Source: Candidatus Methanophagales archaeon
Lineage (GTDB): Archaea > Halobacteriota > Syntropharchaeia > Alkanophagales > Methanospirareceae
DNA length: 64,000 bases
NCBI GenBank assembly: GCA_024699715.1
Contig: JANPRD010000005.1
Location: forward strand, 1 to 64,000
Direction: 5' to 3'
Shown here: positions 48,889 through 60,389 of the stretch, piece after piece
How positions within the stretch are numbered: the first letter of the stretch is position 1
Layout of the letters: the number at the start of each line of letters is the position of its first letter
Translations under genes and position numbers: made by a program
The notes under the pieces: model-generated
The model's database searches: none
What the model saw: the letters and a program-made list of their open reading frames with translations, nothing else
What the model was told of the DNA's origin: nothing

Positions 48889-51800
48889 TCACCAACAAAC
48901 ACCTTTCTTATCTATTGATACGACGGGAGAGTTCGTCCAATGACCGATGCGATGCCAATTCCCTTCTTCATCCCTTATGTTGCCTTCTTTACCTTCCGAT
49001 GAAAGGTCCCATTTTATCACTCCTCTTCCATAAGAACGGCTCTCTTCCACATCAAAACATGTCACATAATTGTCATTAAGATAGCCGGCACCCGCAATAT
49101 AAACGAAAGAGCCTTCATCAAAAGACGCATATGCGGGTGTTGAATCCGTCGGTCTTTCATTATCTTGCCATTCTTTCTTCCATATCAATGAACCATCATG
49201 TGCATCCACACAATATATGCCTGATGTGGATTCGTAGAAGCCGTAAGTTGTCAGGTAAACTTCGCCTCCCACAGTCGTGATTGACGAAAAGACCCCTGAC
49301 GGAAACTCATGCTTCCATTTCACCTCGCCCGTCTCGGGATTCACACAATACAGAGCTCCTCCTCCTGAGGACCCCATGTAATTGGCGGAGCCGAGATAGA
49401 GGTTGCCAAGTGCAGCTCCCGGTGTTGACATCGCAGCCCCCTCGCTCCCCTCGCTCACCTTCAACGACCACGCATGCTCTCCCGATTTCCATGATGAAAC
49501 TCCGCCTGAATATTTCCAGCCAAGCACACTGTCAGGGTCCTCTACCGCCACAAAATCAACATCTTCTTGAGATACATTTGCAACCCTGCATGCATATTCA
49601 CCCGTGAAATTGTATCTGTTAGTGCCGTCAACACGATAGCAGTAATAAGTGCCGTTCTTGTATGTGCCAAAAAACACACTGTTGTAAGCGGCGAGAGCAC
49701 CTCCGTTCACTCCTGCTATATCCTCCTTTACGCTGCCAGCAAGGTAGTATTGCACTTGTGAATTGCCGGAATCCGCATCTATCTCGTGCAGTGCAACCGC
49801 AGGAACACTCCCTATCGGCTCTGCAGAGCGTCCTTCCGTCTTCATGAGGAAAACGGTGCCTCCCATCGGCACATATATTTTACCGTTGTAATATGCGGGT
49901 GTGAGCCATGAACCGTATTCCCACAGACCCTTCGGAGTGGATTTCCATATTACTGAACCATCCTCCGCATCCAGGCATGTCACCCATCCGCTCGTGCCGT
50001 CTGTGCAGAACACATATATCCTGTTGTTCACGACAATAAGCGATGATGAGGGGACTGCACCCACATCCGCACTGCACCACAGGAGCGTTGGAGCGTTAGG
50101 TGTTGTTGTCAGTGCGAATCCTGCGTTCGTATGGAATCCCGACCACGACTTCTCAGCACCTGAATTCAGTATCATGAATGTGTTTGACACTGCTTCTCCG
50201 TATGCATACTCCCCGTATGCTTCCACTTTTATCTTGTAGTCAAAACCATCAGCGACATTCCGGGTGTCCCATGAATATTCGCCTCTGTTCTCAATTGCAT
50301 GAGCAATCTCAAACCATCTCCTGCCCCTGTCAGGGCTATACCAGAGATTTATGTAAAGTGTTCTGTTGAAAGGAGCGCTCCACCTTATCTTCCTCACGCC
50401 TTTCCATCTCTCTCCGCCCTTCGGCGCTATGATTTCTACAGGAACCCTCTCAACAACATCCACTTTAACCGTCAGATTATTGTTTGTCTCATTTGATTCA
50501 TACATTGAATCGTTGCAATCAACAAAAAACGATACATTTAGCGTGCCTATTCGCCCGGGAATCCAGTTGAACTCAACAGTAGTGTTCCCGTAAAATGTAT
50601 CAACATGCCGCACAATCTCCTCGCTCTCGTTCTTAATACTTCCATTAATTATCATAGATACATTGAAATTGTCGCCCGCACCGCTTATGTTCAGTTTTAT
50701 CCTGTTTGATTCGTTGAAGAATATGTGAGGTGGCAGCACCACATTCACAGGCTTGAGGTCCGGAAGCACGACATTTACAAACGCTGTTTCGTTGTTGTTC
50801 GTTTCATCTCTTTCTATCACTTCATCATCGGAATCAACAAACACTCTCACTTTGTATTCGCCCGTTCTGTTGGGTTTCCAGTGCAGCACAATATCAAAAC
50901 GCTCATCAGCCCGCTCAGCTCGCAGATTCAGCTTGTCCACGAGATGCCATTCCTCACCGTTGCCGATGCCAGTGCCGTTTCCACCACTGATATTGCAGAT
51001 GAGAAGCGAGACATTGAAGCACCTCGCAACACCACCTATCTCAACATATATGGGATTTGTGGCATTCGCATATATTGTGGGAACCCGCATCCCCTTGACA
51101 TTGAGGTCCGGAGAGCTCACCCACACCATCTTCGTGAGGTTGTTATTGTTCTCATTTGATTCCTGCACGGCGTCATTGCAGTCAACGAAGACGGTGAGAT
51201 TGTGAACACCGACATGAGAAGGCGTCCAGTTGAGGGATACTTCAACAATTTCTTCCCTGTTCTCGCTCCCTATCCCATTTATCTCCTTCATATCCTGCAG
51301 CTCTTTTTCATCGTATAGCGCAACACTGAACCTTTCGTCCGTTCTTCCTCTTATTTTCACGACAACCTCATTCGTCAGGTTCACGATGCTCGTCTCTGCA
51401 TGCATCTCCAGAGGCATCAGGTCAGGATGTTTCACAAGAACGCTGATTGAGAATGCGTTGTTGCTCTCATCTCGCTCTTCCACTTCGTTAAAATAGTCAG
51501 CGAACACCGTTATGTTATGCGAACCTGCGCTTTCAGGGCGCCATTTGAATGACACCGTCTTCATGCCTTCCGCCCACACGTCTCCTGTTTGCATCGTGCT
51601 CACTGCCTTTCCGCTGTCAATCAGCGTAACGGGGATTACGCCGCCGTTGTTCTTCACGAACGCTGATATTGTGCAGTTTGCCCCTTCTATCGCATATGCG
51701 GGCGCATCCACACGCTCAACGCTCAGATCCGGAAGCGGTCTCTCCCTCAGTATCTCTATTGCCACTGGATATGGCTCACCGTTCAACGCAGTTATCCGCA

Positions 51801-51927
51801 TGTTGTATTCATCCACAGGCAGCTCCTCCCATCCGCTCAGAACTTCATATATGTGTATTACACGACCAAACTCCTCCATTTCACCTGCACGGAACATGTA
51901 AATATGCCTGTTCTCCTCATCCTTCAC
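48889..51927 (-). CDS. CARDB repeats plus PQQ-like beta-propeller segment of giant surface protein
   Basis: NDAVQESNENNNNLTK, DSDDEVIERDETNNNETAF; VTCLDAEDGSVIWKS, LYCVNPETGEVKWKHEF, IYCVDAHDGSLIWKKEW. Confidence 0.85.
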   Translation of the reverse strand: MKDEENRHIYMFRAGEMEEFGRVIHIYEVLSGWEELPVDEYNMRITALNGEPYPVAIEILRERPLPDLSVERVDAPAYAIEGANCTISAFVKNNGGVIPVTLIDSGKAVSTMQTGDVWAEGMKTVSFKWRPESAGSHNITVFADYFNEVEERDESNNAFSISVLVKHPDLMPLEMHAETSIVNLTNEVVVKIRGRTDERFSVALYDEKELQDMKEINGIGSENREEIVEVSLNWTPSHVGVHNLTVFVDCNDAVQESNENNNNLTKMVWVSSPDLNVKGMRVPTIYANATNPIYVEIGGVARCFNVSLLICNISGGNGTGIGNGEEWHLVDKLNLRAERADERFDIVLHWKPNRTGEYKVRVFVDSDDEVIERDETNNNETAFVNVVLPDLKPVNVVLPPHIFFNESNRIKLNISGAGDNFNVSMIINGSIKNESEEIVRHVDTFYGNTTVEFNWIPGRIGTLNVSFFVDCNDSMYESNETNNNLTVKVDVVERVPVEIIAPKGGERWKGVRKIRWSAPFNRTLYINLWYSPDRGRRWFEIAHAIENRGEYSWDTRNVADGFDYKIKVEAYGEYAYGEAVSNTFMILNSGAEKSWSGFHTNAGFALTTTPNAPTLLWCSADVGAVPSSSLIVVNNRIYVFCTDGTSGWVTCLDAEDGSVIWKSTPKGLWEYGSWLTPAYYNGKIYVPMGGTVFLMKTEGRSAEPIGSVPAVALHEIDADSGNSQVQYYLAGSVKEDIAGVNGGALAAYNSVFFGTYKNGTYYCYRVDGTNRYNFTGEYACRVANVSQEDVDFVAVEDPDSVLGWKYSGGVSSWKSGEHAWSLKVSEGSEGAAMSTPGAALGNLYLGSANYMGSSGGGALYCVNPETGEVKWKHEFPSGVFSSITTVGGEVYLTTYGFYESTSGIYCVDAHDGSLIWKKEWQDNERPTDSTPAYASFDEGSFVYIAGAGYLNDNYVTCFDVEESRSYGRGVIKWDLSSEGKEGNIRDEEGNWHRIGHWTNSPVVSIDKKGVCW

Positions 51928-54566
51928 TTTCCATGTGCTGCTCGCATTATGACCTCCACGCTCACTTCAGAGCTGTTTTCCGTGAATTCCAGATGATAAT
52001 CCTCAAATTCACTGTGCAGCTCCGGCAATGTTTTGTTCAGTGTCCCATTGTTCAGCTCTTCAATAAAAATTGAAGCATTCACAAAGAACAGATAACGCTC
52101 TATATTCTGCTTGCTGCTATTCAGATATTCAGCTGCATTGAGAGCGCTACTGTCATTGCCGTAGCCGGCGGCGATGAACGCCTGCAAAACTCTCGCAGTC
52201 GCAATCGCAGAAGAATCATCACCGAATCTTGAGAAGCTTCCATTAATTCTATCCTGCACCTTACGCAGATAACTTAATCCCTTCTCAATGCTCTCATCAA
52301 CAGCATCTCTCAGCGTTTCATTCAGTTCATTCAGGAATGGGCGGACTGCGCACAACGCCTGCACCGCGACTGCTGTATCGCTCGCCTTTCCTTCCATATA
52401 CGCACCGACGAACTCCCAGTGTCCGTCCTCATGCTGCTTGCTTATGAGGTCTTTTGTGACATTCTCCACAATCTCCCTTTTGAATGTTCTCGTGGATGCA
52501 AGCGCCATTAGCGTGTATGCATCGTTCCACGCAACATCGTATCCGCTCATGTTAGCTCCGTTGTAGAAGCGCTCCGTAGCACCGATGAAGTTTATGCCTG
52601 CGAAATCGTGAGGTCTTTCCCCTGAAGCCACAACGGACATCGTTCTCGCAGCCCATTCTCCAGCGCTTCGCAGCGATATCTGCGCTCCGTATTTGAGTGA
52701 ATCTTTCACCCACTGCTCACATCTGTCATCAAACCAGTCATAACTCTGAGGATCACTGCCACGAGCAAAAGCAGCCATCACCGCAATCGCAGGTGATATT
52801 GCGTTCCTTCGTGGCTCCTTCACATCAGGCGGACGCCACTGCTCCCTCCAGCTTCTGACAAATGAAGGGGCATCAACCACTTTCACTTTCACTGCGAACT
52901 CGTTATTCGTCTCGTTTATGTCCTCAATATCAGATGTAATTATCGCTTTTAACTCATATTCTCCATCATCATCGGGCTTCCACGAGAATACCGAACGCTT
53001 CTCCACATCAAATCCTTCAAATATGCCTCCTATATGTAGTGTGGTGTTGCTTATTTCGTGCCATGTCCCATCCTTTCTCACGAGCAGCGTGATGTTGAAT
53101 TCGCTTTCATTAATCAGACCGATTCCCGCCTTTCGCCTTATAAGCACATATACCGAATTGTTCACTCCCCTGTATATTCTGTTGGGAACGACAAAACCCT
53201 CAATGCTCGCATCAAGTTCTGTGTTGAACGGTTCAATCGCAGGATAACGGTCAGTCACAGGCTCCCCTTTCCACGGCTCAGGACTCGCATACCATTCATC
53301 GTATATGCCATCACTGTTGTTGTCAGTGCGGGGATAGCATCTCTCCCATGCATAGATGCCTTTTCCCCAGTCAACAATATGGAATCTGCCCCAGTAGTTG
53401 TGGTCCCATGAGTTGTCATATCCGCCATCCGAAGCTATTGGCGCAATCCTGTGGGCACCCATGCGGAACCCATAAGTATCATAGAGATTATTGTGGAATA
53501 TTTTGTTGTGTTTTCCTTCAACACGAATGCCTCCAAGCAACTTGCACAGTGTGTTATCCCTGATTATGTTGTCGTGAGAACGCTCATCAATATAAATCGC
53601 AGGACTTAAAACTCTCGGTCCCATTTCAAACATTGTTTTATCGGTCAGATATAGTATGGAATTTGAAATTATGCAATGTGATGAATTTATTATGTTTATA
53701 TTGGGCTGACCGTCAGCATATATCCTGCAATTGTCTATCGTTATCCTCTCACTGTTGGTAATTGAAAGCAATTTGTCAACTTCATCACAATTATAGCTTC
53801 CAGGTGAAGTGAACCTGATTGTGAAATTTTTTATTGTAATATCGCTTGAGTTTTTGATGTTTATACCCTTCAAAATATACCCTTCAATCTTATTAATATA
53901 TACTTCTCCTACGAAAACATTCCATCCCTCACCTATGATTGTGATGTTATGTTTGTTTTCAACAGTGAATCCCAAATAATCGCCATCATGCACATATATA
54001 ACGGTGCCGGGTGCGGCATCTTCCACCGCTTCCTCTATTGTTGAGAAATCACGAGGCACATCTATCACACGACCACGCACAACCTCTCGCTCTTCACTCA
54101 AATTATTGTTTGTCTCATCAAGCTCATCAACGAAATTTCCATCATCAACGGACACAAGTATTTCATACAATCCGTAATCTGCGGCGAGCCATTTGAGTGT
54201 CAGTGAGGCATTGCCGCCAGACGGCACATAAACAGTGCCGAAATCTTGAAGGCTGAAGTTTTCTCCCGCCCCTCCTTCACTCAATCGGCGAACATAAAGC
54301 GACACATTTGCATTGATTCCAACATATCCACGATTCTCAATCGTTACATTGACGGGGATTTGCCTTCCGAGATATAAAGTGCGAGGCATTTCCATGCGAG
54401 AAGGCACAAAATCCGGCTTCGGATATACACCGAGCAAATTCAAATCCAGAGGAGACCAGCCGTATGTCTTCCTGAGAGACAATAAGAGATGCATTCGCCT
54501 CCTCAGGTATCCATGTGCCATTCCGCTCGTCATAAATCCACAACTTCGGTTCTGAAAAGCCCGCAA
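51924..54566 (-). CDS. Beta-helix (NosD-like), CARDB and prenyltransferase/squalene-cyclase-like alpha/alpha repeat segment of giant surface protein
   Basis: VIDVPRDFSTIEEAVEDAAPGTVIYVHDGDY; DINETNNEFAVKV; HEDGHWEFVGAYMEGKASDTAVAVQALCAVRPFL, SSAIATARVLQAFIAAGYG. Confidence 0.8.
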   Translation of the reverse strand: MRAFQNRSCGFMTSGMAHGYLRRRMHLLLSLRKTYGWSPLDLNLLGVYPKPDFVPSRMEMPRTLYLGRQIPVNVTIENRGYVGINANVSLYVRRLSEGGAGENFSLQDFGTVYVPSGGNASLTLKWLAADYGLYEILVSVDDGNFVDELDETNNNLSEEREVVRGRVIDVPRDFSTIEEAVEDAAPGTVIYVHDGDYLGFTVENKHNITIIGEGWNVFVGEVYINKIEGYILKGINIKNSSDITIKNFTIRFTSPGSYNCDEVDKLLSITNSERITIDNCRIYADGQPNINIINSSHCIISNSILYLTDKTMFEMGPRVLSPAIYIDERSHDNIIRDNTLCKLLGGIRVEGKHNKIFHNNLYDTYGFRMGAHRIAPIASDGGYDNSWDHNYWGRFHIVDWGKGIYAWERCYPRTDNNSDGIYDEWYASPEPWKGEPVTDRYPAIEPFNTELDASIEGFVVPNRIYRGVNNSVYVLIRRKAGIGLINESEFNITLLVRKDGTWHEISNTTLHIGGIFEGFDVEKRSVFSWKPDDDGEYELKAIITSDIEDINETNNEFAVKVKVVDAPSFVRSWREQWRPPDVKEPRRNAISPAIAVMAAFARGSDPQSYDWFDDRCEQWVKDSLKYGAQISLRSAGEWAARTMSVVASGERPHDFAGINFIGATERFYNGANMSGYDVAWNDAYTLMALASTRTFKREIVENVTKDLISKQHEDGHWEFVGAYMEGKASDTAVAVQALCAVRPFLNELNETLRDAVDESIEKGLSYLRKVQDRINGSFSRFGDDSSAIATARVLQAFIAAGYGNDSSALNAAEYLNSSKQNIERYLFFVNASIFIEELNNGTLNKTLPELHSEFEDYHLEFTENSSEVSVEVIMRAAHGK

Positions 54567-57500
54567 CTTCCGTTATGATATTATCCTCGCACTTGGGCGC
54601 TTCAAGCCCGTGCTTCTCGCAGAACTTACAAGTTGCCTCAAATATCGTCGCATTCCTCACAACATACAAACTGTCATAGATGACTGCTCCTCCTCCAGTA
54701 TACATAAGCATGTTTATTTTTGTCGCTTCTTTCACCTCCACACAGGTGGAATTAACATTATTGCTCTCATTTGTCTCCACAATATTATCTGAACTGTCAA
54801 CTTTAACGCTCAGTGTGTAGTTGCCAGTTGCGGTAGGTGTCCAGTTGAATCTCAAAACCTTTCGCTCGCTTCTGTTTATCTCGCTCAGTGTTCTGTAATC
54901 TCTGTCTATGACAGAGCCATTTCTGAGCACTTCAAACATCACAGATACAGCATCAAAACCATAACGCCACGAAATATCATAGTCGCCTATGTTCGCAATC
55001 GTCACATTTATGTCATTTGAGACATTCACAAAAACATCATTGAAGACATCACATGGCTCCACACGCTCAACTATGAGGTCTGCGGATGTGAAATAGAATT
55101 CAGCACAGCGCTCATTGTTCTCTTCATTCCTCTCTTTTATCTCGTTTGATGCATCCGCATGCACGCACACATGGAATTTCCCTGGAACATCTGACTTAAA
55201 TTCAAATGAAATGTCTCTGCTCTCTCCGTATTTCAGCCCGTTTATTGTTCTGTTTGTTATGTTAACAACGAACTCTTTGCCGAGAGCAGTTTCATTCTTC
55301 ACAATGAACGAGACATTGAATGTGTCGTTGAAGCTCTTTCCCTGATTTGAAATCGTAACATTCACGGGGCATTTCTCCTTTACAAGAGTTTTCTTTCTCA
55401 CTTTGAGCGTTTCGAGAACAATGTCAGGCATATCAAGCGGCAGTGTGATGTTGAAATTGAGATAACCATACCCAAAGTTGGAACGGTTCAGACATATTGA
55501 CGATGTGTTTGTGCTGCCTCCCTGGTCTGATGCGGTCACATCAAAACATAACACATCAAAACATAAGCTCGCAGGCATGAAAATCCAGTAAGACGAGTTC
55601 TCGCTCATGTTCTTGTAATAATTCGCACTCACGCTCACATTTGCGGCGGCGCAAGCCCTGCCATCCTCATAAGTTATGTTTCCGGAAAGCAGGAAAGGTG
55701 TGTCAGGCGGACTGAGCGGTGCTTCACTCACATTTATTGAGAAGGAATATGTGTTATTGCTCTCATTCGTCTCTGGTATCTCATCGTTCGCATCCACAAA
55801 CACAGAAATATTATATGTGCCCGTGTATTTCGGGACAAATTTGAATTCCACCTTCCTCACTTCATCGGGAGAAATCTCCACCCGTTTCGTTATTGATGTG
55901 GAATTGTCAGCGGCGTCAGTGGCGTTGGTGGCGTTAGTAGCAGTGGCGATGAAAGTCACATTCAGCGGCACTTTGATGTCGCCACGATTCATGACAAATA
56001 CCCACACTGGAACCGTGAAATTACGATAAGGTATGCCGTTTACACTCACTCTCTCTATGTATAAATCACTCTTGCCTATCACCTCCACACTTGTGTTATA
56101 AGTGTTGTTGCTCTCGTCTCTCTCAGCAATCTCATCAGAGGAGTCCAATATGAATGTGAGGTTATACTTTCCTTTGCTGCGGGGCGTCCAGTTGAGCTGT
56201 AATTTGCCTATGTAATACGAAAAAATTGCGGTATCAGTGGGAGAATATCCTGTGTAATATCTTTCCTTTATCTCTTCCATTTTTACACTAACACGCTTGG
56301 TTACAATATCGGGCACATCATCCTCTGTATCCTCTTTGCGTGCTATGAGTGTTATATTGAAGCTCTCGTTATCAAGTGGTGCACCGTCATTTTTCACGGT
56401 TACCTCAATTGTGTTTGAGGCATTGACGAAGCAGTATTTAAGCTCGCTGCCGAGCATGCTCACATTTATGATGAAAAGTTCAGGTGCGGTTATGCTGACA
56501 TCAGCGATTGCTTTGTTATCGTTCTCATTCGCCTCCTCTATTTCATTTGCTGAGTCAACAGTGGCAATGAGCGTTGTGGAAGGAATATCATCACGAGAAG
56601 GCGTCCAGTTGAACTGAACTGTGAGATTTGACATGCTTTCAATGCCCGGAATGCGTTTTGTCATCGTGTATCCGCTTTTTGAGGATGTGAGAGAGATGTT
56701 GAATGCGCTCGCATTTGAGCCAGGGTTTGTCACATCCAGAACAACAGGCACTGTGCGGTTCAGCCTCGCCTCTTCAGGTGCAGATACGAAATAAACTCTG
56801 AGATTTGGTCGCTCCATGCTGCCCACTACGATAGAATGGTGGGAGTTGAGAATCGCTATATCATCAAACATAACCTCGCCTCTTATGTTGTTGCTTCTGC
56901 TCTTGTGTTCATCACCGCAAATGCACAGACTTATGGATTCCACTTTTATCGCATCATCGCCCACCACAACACCTCTTGATTCAAGGTCATCTCGCAGATT
57001 TCTGTATATGTGATGCCATTTGCCGTCTGGAGGTGTGATGTTGAAATCATATCCTCCGCTTTCAACAGGAATATAGCCGTATCTGAGTGCATAAGAATGT
57101 CCTGAAACCTTAACACGAACCTCCAGATATGCATTCGTGATACTTGATGTGCTATTCATCACTTTCATACGCGCTGATAAAATCGGAGCATACGATGAAA
57201 TGTTTGTCTCATGCGACATACAAACAGATTTAACCCTTGAACCTGACAGATCGTAAGGACATGATTTGGTTATGTTCATGACCAATGAGCCGTTTCGCTC
57301 CTTGACGAACCCATCAGCCGAGCATAATCTCGGATTTGACCAACCGTAAAAATGTATATGCTCTCCATATTCTATATAATTGCTCCAGTCCTCGTAGAAT
57401 GATGCCACGGCAGATGCATTGCTCGGTGATAAGACATCAGCGCACGCAGGACACCCGTAAAAAATGCGGAGCGTGCACGGCACGGATACATTCGTGAATA

Positions 57501-57762
57501 ACACACTCCCGTTTGGTGAGAACCACGCAACCCAGAAAGGCACTTCTTCCTCCCCTCTGAACACACGGATGTCTGAACCATCCTTCAAAGAGCTGTTGTA
57601 AACATCCGACGACAGCTCTATCGGCACCGCAACATCGCTTAAATTGTCGCCTCTCACATTTATCTTGACGGTTGTGTTGTATCGCCACTTGAGGTCGGGA
57701 TTCACATGAATGCGCTTACTGAATGCGCTCACTCTCATTTTGAAGCTGGAAGAGGGAGACAT
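54337..57762 (-). CDS. DUF2341 and multiple CARDB domain segment of giant surface protein
   Basis: WRYNTTVKINVRGDNLSDVAVPIELSSDVYNSSLKDGSDIRVFRGEEEVPFWV (DUF2341); repeated DSSDEIAERDESNNTYN, DANDEIPETNESNNTYSF. Confidence 0.85.
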   Translation of the reverse strand: MSPSSSFKMRVSAFSKRIHVNPDLKWRYNTTVKINVRGDNLSDVAVPIELSSDVYNSSLKDGSDIRVFRGEEEVPFWVAWFSPNGSVLFTNVSVPCTLRIFYGCPACADVLSPSNASAVASFYEDWSNYIEYGEHIHFYGWSNPRLCSADGFVKERNGSLVMNITKSCPYDLSGSRVKSVCMSHETNISSYAPILSARMKVMNSTSSITNAYLEVRVKVSGHSYALRYGYIPVESGGYDFNITPPDGKWHHIYRNLRDDLESRGVVVGDDAIKVESISLCICGDEHKSRSNNIRGEVMFDDIAILNSHHSIVVGSMERPNLRVYFVSAPEEARLNRTVPVVLDVTNPGSNASAFNISLTSSKSGYTMTKRIPGIESMSNLTVQFNWTPSRDDIPSTTLIATVDSANEIEEANENDNKAIADVSITAPELFIINVSMLGSELKYCFVNASNTIEVTVKNDGAPLDNESFNITLIARKEDTEDDVPDIVTKRVSVKMEEIKERYYTGYSPTDTAIFSYYIGKLQLNWTPRSKGKYNLTFILDSSDEIAERDESNNTYNTSVEVIGKSDLYIERVSVNGIPYRNFTVPVWVFVMNRGDIKVPLNVTFIATATNATNATDAADNSTSITKRVEISPDEVRKVEFKFVPKYTGTYNISVFVDANDEIPETNESNNTYSFSINVSEAPLSPPDTPFLLSGNITYEDGRACAAANVSVSANYYKNMSENSSYWIFMPASLCFDVLCFDVTASDQGGSTNTSSICLNRSNFGYGYLNFNITLPLDMPDIVLETLKVRKKTLVKEKCPVNVTISNQGKSFNDTFNVSFIVKNETALGKEFVVNITNRTINGLKYGESRDISFEFKSDVPGKFHVCVHADASNEIKERNEENNERCAEFYFTSADLIVERVEPCDVFNDVFVNVSNDINVTIANIGDYDISWRYGFDAVSVMFEVLRNGSVIDRDYRTLSEINRSERKVLRFNWTPTATGNYTLSVKVDSSDNIVETNESNNVNSTCVEVKEATKINMLMYTGGGAVIYDSLYVVRNATIFEATCKFCEKHGLEAPKCEDNIITEVAGFSEPKLWIYDERNGTWIPEEANASLIVSQEDIRLVSSGFEFARCISEAGFCAFSHGNASHFISRKANPRQCND

Positions 57763-57872
57763 TCAACGAATAATTGCCTGCGTGTGTCGGCGTCCACCTG
57801 AACGAGAATGTGCGAGATGACTTGTGAGGCACTTCTCCTCTCCGCACATCGTCAAATACAACAGAAGCATCC

Positions 57873-60389
57873 TCATCCCATATTGTCATGCGAACAGTCA
57901 CATTTGCATCCGCCTTCACCTCTGTTTTCAACAAGCACACGCATATCAGAAGTCGCATTCGCATAAAAGGTGGCATTCTCAACGCTGACATTCAGCTCAG
58001 GCTCCCCTATGTTCGCACAAATAACCGAGTGATTCATGCCAAATATCGCAATATTGTCAAAATAGCCCGTTGATTTCTCCGAATAGCGTGATGATTTGCA
58101 CTCAACACGGAGAGCAATCCTCGTAATATTGAAGAATTCTGGGACTTCAATGCCCTTACTGCGCAAATCTTCTCGCAAATTGCGGTGTATATGCCACACA
58201 TGCCCCTCTGGCTTCGGGTAGAAAGCGAAATAAAGCGTGTCATCAGTGTCCTCAGGAAGATGATTTGATAAACTATACCACAAATGATAAATTTTGCCTG
58301 AAACATTCACATCTATTATGTAAGATAATGATTCACCGAGCATGTATGATACTGAATCGGCACGAGCATCAGCACAGAAGAATGCATTGCTCACATTCAT
58401 GGAAAGCTCCCGATACAGTTCAGCACTCTCCGCACCTGATGCCGACAATTTCAGCGAATAGTTGCCTTCTATCGGTTCATCCCTGCATCTGCTTCTGTGG
58501 AGTCTCAGGTCCTCCCACCAGTCCAACGGCGGATTGCCCAACCACTTGTCAAGACTTGGAGACTCCCAATCCTCAAAGAATGAAGCGATAATTGTCTCAT
58601 TGCGACGATTGACAGTGCAATTTCCGTAGCACAGATGCACGACACTTGAATTTGAATCCGTTTTGAACCATATTCTGCTTATTCCTGATGTGTTCCACTC
58701 CTCTATCCAGTATGGCAGGTCCTCTCCTTTGTCGTTTTTTATCCGCAAATCAGAGCCATCTGGATTAACTTTCGCATAGTCAAAGATTGAAGGGTCAAGA
58801 GTGAGCAGCACAGTCGCATTTTTTATTGCAGGCTTCAAACTCACATTTTTCATGAATGCGAAGCCCCAGTATTTCAGAGAATTCACACACACATCCCAGC
58901 TCATATTGTTGTTCGTTTCATTCAATTCATCCACAATGTTTCTTTCATCAGCCTTCACGATGAGCGTGTAATTCCCTTCTTTTGGGGGATTCCAGATGAA
59001 TTCAACAATTCTTGAGCTTTTGTGAGGCACCGTTATCGTTTCATTCGCAATTTCTTGAGGCTCACTCACACCACTCACATTATCATTATCACGAACATAA
59101 AGGGCGACTGTGAAGTTGCGGGCGTCAGCAGTGCCTTCATTCGTGACATTCACAAGTATCTGATTTGGGAAATTTGCGTAACAGAAACGATATCTTGATG
59201 AAATATTTGAGATTGTGATGTCAGCAAGCCCGAAATCAACGAATGGTTCTCGTTCCGCACACTTCCTTAGCCGAACATTGTCCACGAGGATGCTCACATT
59301 GTAGTTCCACCAGTTGTTCGCTGCGAAGAAGCCCAAATCTGTGTTCGTGCCCACGAACTTTGAAAGGTTTACTGAGACGAGACGCCAATCCGTCACATTC
59401 TCAGTCTCAAATACACACTCAAAATCGCCTGCGGAGACATTGCCAACGATAGCGCCAGCCCGCAGCCTCTCGTTCTGCTCGCATTCGGTTCGCATCCAGA
59501 ACTCCAAGCGATGCTGAATGCTTAAATTTTTATAGAGGATTCCCATGCAGTTTGAGTGAGTATAAGCGGTGATTTTTGCGGAACACGATGAATTATCCGG
59601 CGTGTCGTCAGATAGTGAGAAGTTACATGGCATCTCCACGCTATAATGCACACACTTTTTCTTCCAGTCAAAGCACTCTTTGCATTCGAAATCCTCAAAA
59701 TAAGGAAATACGAGTGCGCCTGAGCTCCTTGAAGGTATGTCTGAGGCATTCCAATACATCTTCACAACTTGCTTTCCCGGCTGAATCTCAGGAAGGAGAA
59801 GCCATATCCTGCTCTCTCCAGAGGTGTTCCATAATTCAACCCAGTATGGAATCGGCTCGCCACCGACTTTGAACGAGATGTCCTCACCATTATGACGCAC
59901 CTCCGAGTAATTGAATATAGAGGGGTCAAGCCTCAACAGGACAGGATAGTCGTGAAGCGTGCAATTTAATGGGTTTTCCACTGTGATGTTCTGCTCATAA
60001 TGCCAAGACAGTGCGGAATGAACATGCACACACTCCTCCTTGCAGTTGTTCGTCTCGTTGGATTCAGTTATTTCGTTATTTGCGTCAACAGTAACATTTA
60101 AGGTATAATCTCCCGCTTTATCAGGCACCCAACAGAATGTCACAAGTGCAACCGTATCAGGTTCAAGCGATATTAACTTTGAGTCCTCTGTATGTCCGTT
60201 CACATTGAACGATACAGAGAGGTTGCGAACAACTGACGCACCATTATTCTTTATCCACGCCCTCACCAGACTCAACTCATTCACGAAAGGTTTCGTAACC
60301 TCAAACTTAACTACCTCAAGGTCTTCCGTCGTTGATAAGTCAGTAACATTACTACTCATCGTTTTGTTGCTCGTCTCGTTAAAGCTCAT
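57873..60389 (-). CDS. CARDB and DUF2341 repeats, N-terminal segment of giant surface protein
   Basis: DANNEITESNETNNCKEECVHVHSALSWHYEQNITVENPLNCTLHDYPVLLRLDPSIFNYSEVRHNGEDISF; ADERNIVDELNETNNNMSW. Confidence 0.85.
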   Translation of the reverse strand: MSFNETSNKTMSSNVTDLSTTEDLEVVKFEVTKPFVNELSLVRAWIKNNGASVVRNLSVSFNVNGHTEDSKLISLEPDTVALVTFCWVPDKAGDYTLNVTVDANNEITESNETNNCKEECVHVHSALSWHYEQNITVENPLNCTLHDYPVLLRLDPSIFNYSEVRHNGEDISFKVGGEPIPYWVELWNTSGESRIWLLLPEIQPGKQVVKMYWNASDIPSRSSGALVFPYFEDFECKECFDWKKKCVHYSVEMPCNFSLSDDTPDNSSCSAKITAYTHSNCMGILYKNLSIQHRLEFWMRTECEQNERLRAGAIVGNVSAGDFECVFETENVTDWRLVSVNLSKFVGTNTDLGFFAANNWWNYNVSILVDNVRLRKCAEREPFVDFGLADITISNISSRYRFCYANFPNQILVNVTNEGTADARNFTVALYVRDNDNVSGVSEPQEIANETITVPHKSSRIVEFIWNPPKEGNYTLIVKADERNIVDELNETNNNMSWDVCVNSLKYWGFAFMKNVSLKPAIKNATVLLTLDPSIFDYAKVNPDGSDLRIKNDKGEDLPYWIEEWNTSGISRIWFKTDSNSSVVHLCYGNCTVNRRNETIIASFFEDWESPSLDKWLGNPPLDWWEDLRLHRSRCRDEPIEGNYSLKLSASGAESAELYRELSMNVSNAFFCADARADSVSYMLGESLSYIIDVNVSGKIYHLWYSLSNHLPEDTDDTLYFAFYPKPEGHVWHIHRNLREDLRSKGIEVPEFFNITRIALRVECKSSRYSEKSTGYFDNIAIFGMNHSVICANIGEPELNVSVENATFYANATSDMRVLVENRGEGGCKCDCSHDNMG